From NCBI RefSeq assembly GCF_001611555.1, contig NZ_LSGP01000017.1, forward strand, positions 124,001 through 188,000: a stretch of DNA of 64,000 nucleotides. The letters are read 5' to 3'. The notes below the pieces were generated by a model that was given only the letters and a program-made list of their open reading frames with translations, was not told the DNA's origin and did not search any database. Every line of letters begins with the position of its first letter. Position 1 is the stretch's first letter. Made by a program: the position numbers and the translations under genes. The stretch is from Anaerosporomusa subterranea (GTDB lineage: Bacteria; Bacillota; Negativicutes; Sporomusales; Acetonemataceae). Shown piece after piece: positions 33,925 through 42,715 of this stretch.

Positions 33925-33945
33925 TAATCGTAGGGAGGAACACCA

Positions 33946-35193
33946 ATGGACTATGTTACCAAAAGACGATTTGACAGCAAACTGACAACCGGGATTGTCG
34001 GGGTTGCGCTTTGCTTCGTGTATGCTATGCTTTACTGGCCTGTCTGGGCTTCAGTCGCCAAGGCGTTTATTTCCGCCACCGCGGCGGCGGGACTGCAAGC
34101 CGCCGATCCGGCTATCGGTAAAAAGTACATCACGGCTTTCGCCGAAGGGACCTTTTTCTGGTGCAGTATTTGCGCCTGGATCTGGCAAACCTTGATTTTT
34201 GGCAACTATGGCAAATATAGTTTGAGCGACCTCCAGCCTCGCGCTGGGATATGGTACACGTTCCTGAGCTTTGTCTGCGGTTCTGTTGCCTTTTTGGTAC
34301 TGATCGCTTTCCTCGGAATCTGGTGGAAACCCTTTAGCCTGGCGATTCTGTTTGCACCAAGCAACGCGGACGAACTTAAGCTGGCGTTAGAAGGCTGGGA
34401 GACCTCCAACTTTTACGTCTTGCCAGTCATCATTGCTCAGATTCCCTTTGTCTCCTTATTCCAAAAGAAGCCATGGGCCGGTAATCTGAAGCCGCCGCTC
34501 GACGGGTTGGCGGTTATGATGACAAGTTCGGTATTTGCCATCATTGTCTGGGTGGGGCTGTTTATTCCGAGCTTTATGCATCTCCAGTTAGGAGGTCATA
34601 GCATTACCTCTCAGCCTTTCGGATCTTGGCCAGCTGTGCTTGCTTTTTGCCAAGGGTTTATCTTCTGGTTCCTGATTCCGGCCGAAGGCGGCGAAGGTTT
34701 CCCGTATAAGCTGTTTACCAGCAAACAGCCGTGGATGGGGCTGATCGGCGTTGTGATTGCCTTGGTATGCGGCGGGTATTTGATGCCAGCGTTCTACGTA
34801 TCACTCATCAAGGCATTCAACATTAACCCAGGCGTAAATCCCTACATCACAGCGGCATCTCTCGAACTTTCGCTGATTGTTACCATGCTGTGCTGGCATC
34901 ACTTGTTCGATGACTTTCCAGGCGCTGACAGTGAACCCAGTGTTGCTAAACGAGTACTCCTCAGGGTTGCCATCTGGCTATCAGTCGGTACAGTTTTTGG
35001 TCTGAGCTGGCTAAAGCTATATAAAGTATTACCTTTTGCCGGTAATGATTTGGGTATGGGTTTTCCAGTCATGGGAGTCCTCGCGGGTCAATTCGCCTTG
35101 CTCATGGTTTTCCTCTATTTTAATACCTTCTTTGACAAATGGCCTATCGTCTACAAAGAGGCTGTAAGTAAAAGAGATTCGATTTCTGGCTAG
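33946..35193 (+). CDS. Unrecognised polytopic membrane protein in the acyl-CoA operon
   Basis: A 415-residue protein with about ten to eleven predicted membrane helices, large aromatic content (many Trp and Phe) and no family that I recognise. Notable segments are FWFLIPAEGGEGFPYKLF in the second half and MLCWHHLFDDFPG, a polar histidine-aspartate patch between helices that might bind a metal or proton. It starts 21 bases after the dehydrogenase with a GGGAGGA site and is the last gene of the sigma-54 operon. Transport of the acid substrate or product is the simplest guess, with an electron-transfer role to the membrane as an alternative. Confidence 0.7.
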   Translation: MDYVTKRRFDSKLTTGIVGVALCFVYAMLYWPVWASVAKAFISATAAAGLQAADPAIGKKYITAFAEGTFFWCSICAWIWQTLIFGNYGKYSLSDLQPRAGIWYTFLSFVCGSVAFLVLIAFLGIWWKPFSLAILFAPSNADELKLALEGWETSNFYVLPVIIAQIPFVSLFQKKPWAGNLKPPLDGLAVMMTSSVFAIIVWVGLFIPSFMHLQLGGHSITSQPFGSWPAVLAFCQGFIFWFLIPAEGGEGFPYKLFTSKQPWMGLIGVVIALVCGGYLMPAFYVSLIKAFNINPGVNPYITAASLELSLIVTMLCWHHLFDDFPGADSEPSVAKRVLLRVAIWLSVGTVFGLSWLKLYKVLPFAGNDLGMGFPVMGVLAGQFALLMVFLYFNTFFDKWPIVYKEAVSKRDSISG

Positions 35194-35215
35194 ATAACAG
35201 GTAGCTGAATGCTGT

Positions 35216-35252
35216 GGAAGAGCCGGATGCTTTAATCGGGCTCTTCCGGTTC
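35216..35252 (+). terminator. Terminator of the CoA-transferase operon
   Basis: GGAAGAGCC (35216-35224) pairs with GGCTCTTCC (35239-35247). The T-tract is weak. Confidence 0.55.
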
Positions 35253-35294
35253 TGAGAGGGGGCCACCGTGAGGTAGGCCTCTTCTTGTTCAAAA

Positions 35295-35505
35295 CGTATA
35301 GAAAGTACAAGTTCGCGAAGAGGACGAGGTTGCGTTTCCACAGAGGAAACGGAGGATACACGGAGGGCACGGAGGGGTGCGATATCTTTTGCCAGCTTTG
35401 CTGGCCCCAGAATTGTAACCCTCCGTGCCCTCTTTACCACTCCGTGACCTCCGTGCAATGGTGCCCCGTACTTCCCCAAGGACTGTCGCAACGGTTTTTC
35501 TTACT
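35295..35505. repeat. Family A hairpin repeat, copy 3
   Basis: Almost the same sequence as 30771-30973, including both flanks, the ACGGAGG units and the TGCCAGCTTTGCTGGCCC centre. Again placed after the 3' end of a gene. Confidence 0.88.
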
Positions 35506-35531
35506 TGAAACATGACTAAGAACGCAACGTA

Positions 35532-35559
35532 TTTACATTGTTCGGAAAATTGCTATAAT
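35532..35559 (+). promoter_or_regulatory. Promoter of the asparaginase gene
   Basis: TTTACA (35532-35537), 16 bases, TATAAT (35554-35559), a perfect -10 box. Confidence 0.65.
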
Positions 35560-35594
35560 TAGGATAAGGGCTAGAAACGAAAGGGGCGAAAACG

Positions 35595-36668
35595 ATGAGG
35601 AAAAGGTTAGCTTTGTTGCTCGTGGTTTTGTTCGTATTGACGTTCTCCATGCAGGCCGCGGTCGCTGCTCCCGATGATGCCAAACTGCCGAGTGTCAAGA
35701 TTTTAGCTACAGGGGGAACCATTGCCGGTAAAGGGGCCTCTAGTACCCAAATGACAGGTTATAACCCTGGCGCCATCGGCGTTCAAGTACTAATTGATGC
35801 AGTGCCGGAACTAAAGCAGTACGCCAATGTTTCTGGAGAGCAAATCGCCAATATCGGCAGTTTTGCGATGAACAATGAAGTATGGCTTACTTTGGCCAGA
35901 AGAACGAATGAACTGTTAGCTTCTGATGATGTGGACGGCATAGTGATTACCCATGGCACGGACACATTAGAAGAGACCGCATACTTTCTAAACCTCGTTG
36001 TTAAAAGCAATAAACCGGTCGTTTTGATTGGCGCGATGCGCCCAGCCACGGCGATGAGCGCAGATGGCCCGGTCAATATTTTGAATGCTGTTCGTCTGGC
36101 CGGCAGCAAAGAGGCGCGAGGCAAGGGGGTCTTAGTGGCGCTTAATGATCAAATTAATGGTGGACGCGATGTGACAAAAACAAACACCACACATGTAGAG
36201 ACGTTTAAATCGTGGGAATTGGGCGTGCTGGGCTATATTCAAAATGGAAAACCCTATTTCTATCGGGAATCGACTCGCAAGCACACTACACAGTCTGAGT
36301 TTGATATAACGGGTCTAACTAAGTTGCCGTATGTTGAGATCGTCTATGCGCACACGAACCATAACCGTCTGTTTGTGGACGCAGCCGTTAATGCCGGAGT
36401 GAAGGGGATTGTCCATGCAGGGATGGGACATGGCAGCATGTACCCGGCGACTAAAGAAGCCTTTATAGACGCCCAAAAGAAAGGTGTCGTTGTCGTTAAA
36501 AGCTCTCGCGTTGGCAACGGCATGGTGACACGCGTAGCGGAAGATGATAAACTGCACTTTGTCGCCGCCGATACCTTAAACCCGCAAAAAGCGCGTATTC
36601 TGCTAATGATGGCTCTTACCAAGACCTCGGACCCGGTCGAAATCCAGCGGATGTTTGATGAATACTAA
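35595..36668 (+). CDS. ansB: Type II (periplasmic) L-asparaginase
   Basis: A 357-residue secreted asparaginase that hydrolyses asparagine to aspartate and ammonia. The signal peptide ends AVAA-PDD near residue 25. Catalytic threonines are in LATGGTIAGKG and THGTDTLEETAYFL; the rest of the active site (GAMRPATAMSADGP, Ser and Asp) and the C-terminal GMGHGSMYP are conserved. Export marks it as the high-affinity type II form, used for nitrogen and carbon scavenging or for fumarate supply. AAAGGGGCG precedes the ATG; a good sigma-70 promoter and a downstream terminator make it monocistronic. Confidence 0.93.
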   Translation: MRKRLALLLVVLFVLTFSMQAAVAAPDDAKLPSVKILATGGTIAGKGASSTQMTGYNPGAIGVQVLIDAVPELKQYANVSGEQIANIGSFAMNNEVWLTLARRTNELLASDDVDGIVITHGTDTLEETAYFLNLVVKSNKPVVLIGAMRPATAMSADGPVNILNAVRLAGSKEARGKGVLVALNDQINGGRDVTKTNTTHVETFKSWELGVLGYIQNGKPYFYRESTRKHTTQSEFDITGLTKLPYVEIVYAHTNHNRLFVDAAVNAGVKGIVHAGMGHGSMYPATKEAFIDAQKKGVVVVKSSRVGNGMVTRVAEDDKLHFVAADTLNPQKARILLMMALTKTSDPVEIQRMFDEY

Positions 36669-36733
36669 GGTGTTTCCTTGATTATAGGCTGCATGCAAAA
36701 GAGATTAATTCTCCGATAGAACAACTACAAGGA

Positions 36734-36776
36734 AATCCCCCACGAGTGAGCTCTGTTCACTTTGTGGGGGATTCTT
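36734..36776 (+). terminator. Intrinsic terminator of the asparaginase gene
   Basis: AATCCCCCAC pairs with GTGGGGGATT, then TCTTTTCG. Confidence 0.8.
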
Positions 36777-36892
36777 TTCGTTTGAGATAAGCACTAATCT
36801 CGAAATCTGGCACATAACAGTATATGATATCAGCTAATATGTAGCTAGAGGAAGAGAAAATGCTCCATTGGGATTATCTTCCCAACAATGTG

Positions 36893-36921
36893 TTGACAGA
36901 ATTTACATGCTATTCTATAAT
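36893..36921 (+). promoter_or_regulatory. Consensus sigma-70 promoter of the GntR operon
   Basis: TTGACA (36893-36898), 17-base spacer, TATAAT (36916-36921): a perfect match. Confidence 0.85.
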
Positions 36922-36924
36922 TTA

Positions 36925-36945
36925 GCCATCAGACCACATGATGGC
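36925..36945 (+). promoter_or_regulatory. Operator candidate of the GntR-type regulator
   Basis: GCCATCA (36925-36931) and TGATGGC (36939-36945) are perfect inverted repeats overlapping the transcription start. Autorepression by the downstream GntR protein is likely. Confidence 0.6.
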
Positions 36946-36988
36946 ATGACTGGTAATTGAATTTTTTAATCATAATAAGGAGATTAGT

Positions 36989-37723
36989 ATGATATCCGAT
37001 ATTTCATTAAAATCAATTTCGAAGAAAACCAGTATAGTTGAAGATGTGATTCAAGAATTATCAAATTATATATTAGAAGGAATAATGAGAGGTAGTATAA
37101 AAAAAGGGGATCGGATTCCGTCTGAGCGAGAATTGTCGGAGAGTCTTGGCGTTGGCAGATCCACTCTTCGTGAGGCGATAAAAGTTCTTATCATGCTAGG
37201 CTTGCTTGAAGTGAGGAACGGGCAAGGAACTTACATTACGGTAGGTACTTCTGACTTTTATGCGGCTCCCCTTGCATGGGGAATTATCATTGGAGATAAG
37301 TCAATAGCTGAGTTAGTCGAGGCAAGACTTCTCCTCGACTGCGAGGCTGCGTTTCTTGCAACGACCAGAGCAAATGATGTTGAGCTTCGCGAAATTGAAA
37401 CAGCATTACTTGATATGAAAGAAGCTTGTGAAAATGAGAATATCCAGAAGTTTATTGACGGGGATGTTCGTTTCCACATGGCTATCGCAAAAGCAGCGCA
37501 TAATGCCGTAATCTTTCAAACAGTAAAAGCCATTCGCAAGCTACTTGAGCTATGGATAGAGAAAGTATTGATCGATATGGATACGGTTCGCGCGACTCTA
37601 AGCGAGCACGATGCAGTTTATAAATGCATACTAAGCAAAGATGCCGAAGGCGCCAGAGAAAGAATACGCTATCATGTCAATTCCGCCATTACCCGCCTGC
37701 AATTGAGTACGAGCGGTAAGTGA
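36989..37723 (+). CDS. GntR (FadR subfamily) transcriptional regulator
   Basis: A 244-residue regulator. The N-terminal winged helix (residues 15-82) includes GDRIPSERELSESLGVGRSTLREAIKVL; the C-terminal all-helical FCD domain (about 100-230) shows the metal-ligand pattern D..H..H (DGDVRFHMAIAKAAHN and LSEHDAVY). FadR-type regulators of sugar acids are inactivated by the substrate. AAGGAG lies before the ATG. The operator-like repeat at 36925 suggests autorepression. The two downstream genes code for four-carbon sugar-acid catabolism, so the effector is probably a tetronate or related acid. Confidence 0.9.
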   Translation: MISDISLKSISKKTSIVEDVIQELSNYILEGIMRGSIKKGDRIPSERELSESLGVGRSTLREAIKVLIMLGLLEVRNGQGTYITVGTSDFYAAPLAWGIIIGDKSIAELVEARLLLDCEAAFLATTRANDVELREIETALLDMKEACENENIQKFIDGDVRFHMAIAKAAHNAVIFQTVKAIRKLLELWIEKVLIDMDTVRATLSEHDAVYKCILSKDAEGARERIRYHVNSAITRLQLSTSGK

Positions 37724-37771
37724 TTTAGACTTCTTCGGCAATATAACAAATAATATACTAAATATGGAGGT

Positions 37772-37840
37772 ATGATGGAGAAAGTTAGTTTTAGTGTGCA
37801 GTCTCGGAATGATTTTAGCGGAGGTATGCAATGTGATTGA
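37772..37840 (+). CDS. Possible 22-residue coupling peptide
   Basis: ATG 37772 has GGAGG just upstream; 22 codons end at 37840, overlapping the GTG start of the aldolase-family gene by eight bases. It may couple translation of that gene. Otherwise chance. Confidence 0.3.
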   Translation: MMEKVSFSVQSRNDFSGGMQCD

Positions 37841-38465
37841 TCTCTGTCAATTACGGACTGAAATTGCGCTCACATCTCAAGCATTGTATAAAAGTGGGCT
37901 TACTTGTTCTACTGGCGGTAACATCAGCGCTCGGTCAGGTGATATCATTTTGATTAGTAAAACTGATACATCCTTTAGCCGATTGCGGCCTGAGGACATT
38001 ATTGCCTGTGATTTATTCGGGAATCCGCTAGAGGATGGTAAACCGTCAAAAGAAGTGGGATTTCACGCTGCGGTTTATCAGCAATCCGCTGCTTTAGGAG
38101 CGGTGGTTCATTTACACTCTCCTTATTCTATTGCTCTGGGAGCTTTTCCACTGAATGAAAGTGATGTGTTGCCGCCTTGCACTTATGGGGCAGTCACACG
38201 AGTTGGCAGAGTGCCGCTGGTTGAGTTTCATCCACCAGGGCACCCTGATCTGATTCGGCGTATTACTGAAGAATTGCCAAATGCAGAAAATGCTGTTTAT
38301 TTAGCTCAGCACGGAATTATTACGTTTGCCAAAGATTTAGGGCGAGCCTGTGATATCGCGGAAGAATTCGAGCAGAATGCAAAAATTTACGTCCTTACTG
38401 CAGGCAAGGCGCCGTTACTTACCTCAGAGGATGTGGCAAGCTTGCGGGGAGTAAAGAAATGCTAA
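37833..38465 (+). CDS. Class II aldolase/adducin family protein (OtnC-like decarboxylase)
   Basis: A 210-residue class II aldolase fold. The zinc ligands are in VVHLHSP (HxH) and a third His in AQHGI; the acidic catalytic residue is in SKEVGFH. In combination with a DUF1537 kinase this matches OtnC, which decarboxylates 3-oxo-tetronate 4-phosphate to dihydroxyacetone phosphate. GGAGG lies eight bases before GTG 37833; earlier in-frame starts lack a site. It overlaps the next gene by seven bases. The dehydrogenase or isomerase of the complete pathway is not seen nearby. Confidence 0.82.
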   Translation: MIDLCQLRTEIALTSQALYKSGLTCSTGGNISARSGDIILISKTDTSFSRLRPEDIIACDLFGNPLEDGKPSKEVGFHAAVYQQSAALGAVVHLHSPYSIALGAFPLNESDVLPPCTYGAVTRVGRVPLVEFHPPGHPDLIRRITEELPNAENAVYLAQHGIITFAKDLGRACDIAEEFEQNAKIYVLTAGKAPLLTSEDVASLRGVKKC

Positions 38466-39742
38466 TCGGTGTTGTTGCAGATGATACTACCGGTGCTAAT
38501 GATATTGGCATCATGTTCAGCAAGAACGGCTATTTGACCAAAATTGTGGCATTTGACGCGGGAGCGCGTCTACAGGCAGACGCCGACGTTATTATTATTG
38601 ATACAGACAGCCGCCTGGACCCTAAGGAAATAGCCTATGAAAAAGTACTGACTGCCACGAAACAACTACAGATAGTGGGCTGCAAAATATTTCATAAGAA
38701 AACCTGTTCCGTATTTCGGGGTAATATCGGAGCCGAATTTGACGCAGTGCTGGATGCCTTAGGCGAACAGTTTATGATTATTAGTCTTGCCTTTCCCAAG
38801 AACGGGCGGCAAACGGTGCATGGCATTCACACGGTGCATGGCAAGCGACTAGAATGCTCGGAATTTGCTCATGACCCCGTCCACCCGATGCATAGTTCCG
38901 ATCTAGTTGCAATTCTCCAAGAGCAAACACAGCACCGGGTTGGCAGAATTGATCTTGACATAGTCAGAAACGGCACAATTGCTTTGCGGCAGGCGCTTGA
39001 ATCGGCGCGAACTGAGGTTAACTATTGCATTATTGACGCACAAAACCAGGATGATCTTACGCTGCTAGCCAGTGCTTTGGATGGTCTTGCCGTCTTAGGC
39101 GGTAGTTCCGCTCTTGCTGAAGAACTACCAAAGTATTGGCCGACTCATAAGTCATGTGATGCACTTGAACAGGTCGATTTTCAAGATCACAACGGCGTTC
39201 TTATTGTGGCGGGCAGTTTAATGCCGCAAACAGCGGCGCAGATTGCACACCTTCAAGCAATTGAAATGCCAGTATTAAAAATAGATACTAGAGAGATATT
39301 TGATCTACCGTTAATAGAACGAAAAAAGCAAGAAATAATTGATCAGGCCGTAACTCTAATTATGGCTGGCACAGATACTTTGCTGATGGCGGATAATAGT
39401 CCAGAAATTGTTCGCGATACGAAGGCCATTGGGCAAGCATCTGGTATTGCCGAGATGACTATTAGCAAAATGGTATCTGCAGTTCTAGCTGATATCACCG
39501 CAGATGTAGTAGCAAAAACGAATCTCAAGCGACTGATTATCGCAGGCGGAGATACGTCAGGGACTCTATGCCGGAAGCTTGGTATCACAGGTAATATTGT
39601 CTTACGGGAAATTGAGACTGGGTTACCCTCAGGCTTGGCATTAGGACGACATATGCTTATAGTTCTAAAATCAGGTAGTTTCGGAAAACCGGAATTCCTT
39701 CAGACCGCTGTGGAGCACTTAAAAACAATATGTTATCAATGA
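38459..39742 (+). CDS. Four-carbon acid sugar kinase (DUF1537; OtnK-like)
   Basis: A 427-residue kinase of the DUF1537 family, which phosphorylates 3-oxo-tetronates or erythronate/threonate at C4. The N-terminal substrate domain begins MLIGVVADDTTGANDIG (family: ADDLTGA) and has KKTCSVFRGNIGAE (family: KTDSTLRGNIGAE); the C-terminal nucleotide part has AGGDTSGTLCRKLG and LPSGLALG. ATG 38459 overlaps the preceding stop. With GntR regulator and OtnC-like protein it forms a short tetronate operon. Exact substrate stereochemistry not readable. Confidence 0.85.
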   Translation: MLIGVVADDTTGANDIGIMFSKNGYLTKIVAFDAGARLQADADVIIIDTDSRLDPKEIAYEKVLTATKQLQIVGCKIFHKKTCSVFRGNIGAEFDAVLDALGEQFMIISLAFPKNGRQTVHGIHTVHGKRLECSEFAHDPVHPMHSSDLVAILQEQTQHRVGRIDLDIVRNGTIALRQALESARTEVNYCIIDAQNQDDLTLLASALDGLAVLGGSSALAEELPKYWPTHKSCDALEQVDFQDHNGVLIVAGSLMPQTAAQIAHLQAIEMPVLKIDTREIFDLPLIERKKQEIIDQAVTLIMAGTDTLLMADNSPEIVRDTKAIGQASGIAEMTISKMVSAVLADITADVVAKTNLKRLIIAGGDTSGTLCRKLGITGNIVLREIETGLPSGLALGRHMLIVLKSGSFGKPEFLQTAVEHLKTICYQ

Positions 39743-39878
39743 GACTGGGGCGCTATAATAACTTTTAGTAGATATTAATTGAATGAGACGTCAATGAATT
39801 AAAGGTTTTGTTGGCTATACCGAGAAGTTTATACCGGGTCCTACTGCTGTTCAATAAGGTGACCGGGACTGTCCCCTC

Positions 39879-39914
39879 GAAAGCCCGGCTCTGCATTCAG
39901 CAGGCCGGGCTTTC
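39879..39914. terminator. Intrinsic terminator (convergent genes)
   Basis: GAAAGCCCGGC pairs with GCCGGGCTTTC; T/A tracts on both sides. Confidence 0.85.
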
Positions 39915-39920
39915 AATTAC

Positions 39921-40817
39921 TTAGTAATATGCACTGTTCACGGTATAAGCCACTAATCTGACGCCATTCTGGTCATAAACGGTGATATTGGTCGGGCTTC
40001 CGTTAGCGAGGACTGAGCGATCGAGCGTGATATACGTGTCTAATACCGAAAGAGCAGATGAATCAGCAGCCCTTGGGCTTTTGGTTCTCAGTGTTACGGC
40101 GATATCATTACCATAATGCACGACTTTCTCTATGGCGATCCCGTAGCCCTTCGGAGCTACTGTACCTAGGTGGGCATATAGTACAAACTGGTGGCTGAAA
40201 TTGACGGCTTTCATCTGGTTCAGCACATTGGCCGGAACGTAATCAGCTGACCCGTCTGTGCGAGGGTCTTTCATCAGCAGGCCGAAAGACATATCTTTCG
40301 GGTATGCGCTTTCATTCCACGTCCAGTCCCCGAGGTTAACGTTATGGTAGAGTATCTGGCTTGCCATCTGATCAGTGGGCGCTAATGTTGCATACGACGT
40401 AAACAATTTGGCCGGGGTGTAGGTGGCGGGATGCGTAGAGTCGCCGATACCTCGAATAGTGGTGATCGTCCACTCGCCATCTTCACGCGTTAAGTCAACC
40501 TTAAATGTCTGACCGTTGGAACGAACCTGGACGATGGCCTTGGATCCTGACGAAGACAGCAAGGAAAACCGGTCGTGCTGTGAGTCGAAACCGAAGGTAG
40601 CAGCATTGTTCCGAACGACAAGGACAGGGTCGCCGGCGCGACGATGCTTGATCTCCTCTGACTTGGCAGAGGCTTCATGAATCTCCTTAGGGCTTGACAA
40701 TGCCTGAGCCTTTGCCGGCATTCCCGGCAGCATCGTCGCAGAAATCACCGCTGCCCCCGCTACAGCGGCCATGATCCGCTTGTGTTTCATGCCAAATTTC
40801 ATGATCCTGCGTCTCAT
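39921..40817 (-). CDS. Exported protein with PrcB-like C-terminal domain
   Basis: A 298-residue secreted protein. The basic N-terminus and hydrophobic stretch (about 16-36, ending PAKAQA) form a signal peptide. Residues about 65-125 (NNAATFGFDSQHDRFSLLSS, KAIVQVRSNGQTFKVDL, WTITTIRG) match a domain also present in the secreted protein at 48214-48822. The C-terminal part (VNFSHQFVLYAHLGTVAPKG then YGIAIEKV, VTLRTKSP) resembles the PrcB_C domain of protease-complex subunits. ATG 40817 has AAAGGAG upstream; earlier in-frame codons to 41030 lack signals. Role unknown, perhaps at the cell surface. Confidence 0.65.
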   Translation of the reverse strand: MRRRIMKFGMKHKRIMAAVAGAAVISATMLPGMPAKAQALSSPKEIHEASAKSEEIKHRRAGDPVLVVRNNAATFGFDSQHDRFSLLSSSGSKAIVQVRSNGQTFKVDLTREDGEWTITTIRGIGDSTHPATYTPAKLFTSYATLAPTDQMASQILYHNVNLGDWTWNESAYPKDMSFGLLMKDPRTDGSADYVPANVLNQMKAVNFSHQFVLYAHLGTVAPKGYGIAIEKVVHYGNDIAVTLRTKSPRAADSSALSVLDTYITLDRSVLANGSPTNITVYDQNGVRLVAYTVNSAYY

Positions 40818-41030
40818 TACCATTCTCCTTTCTGAGCAATTGCGGCGAAAATAGATCATAGATAGTATTTGCTCATGGCGAGATGCAAGACGAAGCAATA
40901 ATTGGGTGGTTGTGCAAATGGGAACAATTAAAAGGAAATCACAAAGATGAAATGCGCGATAATGCTTCGGCTGAGAAATCGAGACGCGCAATAAAGTACG
41001 ACTTGAAATACTTGCAGGAAGAGGGACCAT

Positions 41031-41585
41031 ATGCCAATAACCTGTCCAAAAATCGTCGCGCTAGGCGACTCGATAACCTATGGCTTTCCCTATTTGCCGG
41101 ATCGTTCCTGGGTTCGCCTGGCTGCTGACGAACTCGGTCTACAGATGATCAACAAAGGGATTAACGGGGACACCACTTGGGGGATGCTGGAACGCTTCTC
41201 CGCCGATGTGCTCGCGCACCGGCCGTCGCATGTAATTATCGTGGGTGGGGCAAACGATGCTTTTGAGCGGATTGCTGCTGAAGACGTAGTGAACAACATT
41301 CGTCAAATGGTAAAGGCAGCAATTGATAATGCCATTGTGCCGTTCCTTGGACTGCCGACTCCCTGCAACTTTGCGGAAGAAACGCTTTTGGCAAAGTATC
41401 GCCAGTCGCTGCGACAGTATGTAGCGACTGAGGGTATTGATGTGATTGATTTTTATTCAGCAATGGTCAATCTAGTCGGTTCTGGGATTCGCGAAGGGCT
41501 TCATGTAGATGGCATTCATCCCAACGAGGCCGGATACCAGATAATGGCCGGAGTAGCTGTTGGTTTTTTGCGCTATCGGGTGTGA
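41031..41585 (+). CDS. SGNH/GDSL-family hydrolase
   Basis: A 184-residue esterase/lipase or thioesterase of the SGNH type: block I GDSITYG (catalytic Ser), block II with Gly (KGINGDT), block III GGAND (Asn), and the Asp/His pair DGIHPNEAGY. It lacks a signal peptide, so it probably acts in the cytoplasm on acyl or acetyl esters. GGAAGAGGG precedes the ATG. It diverges from the secreted PrcB-like gene. A transposase remnant follows. Confidence 0.85.
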   Translation: MPITCPKIVALGDSITYGFPYLPDRSWVRLAADELGLQMINKGINGDTTWGMLERFSADVLAHRPSHVIIVGGANDAFERIAAEDVVNNIRQMVKAAIDNAIVPFLGLPTPCNFAEETLLAKYRQSLRQYVATEGIDVIDFYSAMVNLVGSGIREGLHVDGIHPNEAGYQIMAGVAVGFLRYRV

Positions 41586-41605
41586 AAACAACAGTGCTGG
41601 AAACA

Positions 41606-41705
41606 GACGATTCAATATTGTGGCGACATTGCAAGAAAAGGGAGGGATTGCCGTAAAATAGATCGATCACCCGGGACATCTTGCGGCGTAGTGACAGAGA
41701 GTTGA
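41606..41705 (+). pseudogene. Degenerate RAYT-like transposase tail
   Basis: Reading across a frameshift gives DDSILWRHCKKREGLP, then IDRSPGTSCGVVTES and stop, aligning with LLRQLKEKEGLSIRQIERATG...SRGVVAKS of the remnant at 28948-29094. Both are followed by TTGACA-(A/G)A. Confidence 0.4.
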
Positions 41706-41728
41706 CAAGATTGAACGTCCCGCCGTCC

Positions 41729-41770
41729 TAAGGCCTAGTTCTTTTTGAAGAGAAAGGCCTTATTTATTTT
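41729..41770. terminator. Intrinsic terminator
   Basis: TAAGGCCT (41729-41736) pairs with AGGCCTTA (41755-41762), then T-rich sequence. Confidence 0.6.
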
Positions 41771-41845
41771 TCAGAAGGCTAAACAGTCAGGAATGGCGAA
41801 TGGTAAGTGTTATGTATTGTAATAAACTATTCAACGGGGGAAAAA

Positions 41846-42715
41846 ATGAGAACACGGGCATATGCCTTGATCGTGATAGCTGCTATCTTGTGGGGTATTA
41901 TTTCTATCTTTGTGAAAGGCTTGGCGGAACTTGGTTTTTCTACATTGCAGATCGTTGCAATCCGGGTAGCTCTTAGCGCTATTCTTCTGGTGCTGTATAT
42001 CGCCATGAAAGATAGGAGCTTGCTGAAAATCCGACTGACTGACAGTAAATACTTTATTGGGACAGGTGTCTTCAGTATTGCTTTCTTCAATTGGTGCTAT
42101 TTTACCGCCATCCGAGAAACGTCGGTGGCGGTAGCCGCCATTTTGCTCTATACTGCTCCTGCTTTTGTACTGCTGTTATCCCGAATTTTTCTCGGTGAAT
42201 GCTTGAATGCCGGGAAAATCACCGCTCTTACCGTAACCTTCATTGGTTGTGGGCTAGTGGTAGGCATCTTGCCCGCCGGGCTGAACGAGTCAATTTCGCT
42301 CTACGGTTTAGCTACCGGTCTCGGAGCCGGATTTGGCTATGCGCTATATAGTATCTTTGGCAAATTCGCGCTGCGTCGCTACAGTGCCGTGACAGTGACA
42401 GTCTATACCTTTATCTTCGCAGCTGTGGTCATGTTACCGGTGAGTGGGCTCTGGGAAGCGCGAGCACTGCTTTTTAACGGGCAAGCAGTCGCCTACAGTG
42501 TCGGCTTCAGCCTTTTCTCTACCGTATTTGCCTACCTGTGCTATACTGTTGCTCTGTCTCATATCGAGACAGGCCGCGCCGCCATTGTTGTTACACTGGA
42601 GCCAATAGTGGCAGCGATTGTCGGGACAATGCTTTTTGACGAGGTCCTGAATAACTGGCAACTCTTCGGCATTATTCTCGTGATTGCTGCGGTAGTATCT
42701 GTTCAACGCACGTAG
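41846..42715 (+). CDS. EamA/DMT-family transporter
   Basis: A 289-residue drug/metabolite transporter with ten membrane helices and the two-repeat EamA layout: first repeat opening AILWGIISIFVKGLAELGFS, second repeat with GLGAGFGYALYSIFGKFAL and ALSHIETGRAAIVVTLEPIVAAIVG, typical of the exporters of amino acids, nucleosides or other metabolites. ATG 41846 follows ACGGGGG; an in-frame start at 41807 adds only polar residues. Monocistronic between a terminator and an AT-rich region. Confidence 0.88.
   Translation: MRTRAYALIVIAAILWGIISIFVKGLAELGFSTLQIVAIRVALSAILLVLYIAMKDRSLLKIRLTDSKYFIGTGVFSIAFFNWCYFTAIRETSVAVAAILLYTAPAFVLLLSRIFLGECLNAGKITALTVTFIGCGLVVGILPAGLNESISLYGLATGLGAGFGYALYSIFGKFALRRYSAVTVTVYTFIFAAVVMLPVSGLWEARALLFNGQAVAYSVGFSLFSTVFAYLCYTVALSHIETGRAAIVVTLEPIVAAIVGTMLFDEVLNNWQLFGIILVIAAVVSVQRT

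Noticed and set aside
40883..41128. 81-codon frame overlapping the start of the SGNH hydrolase
   Set aside because: It runs into the conserved GDSITYG region in another frame and has no clear ribosome-binding site.
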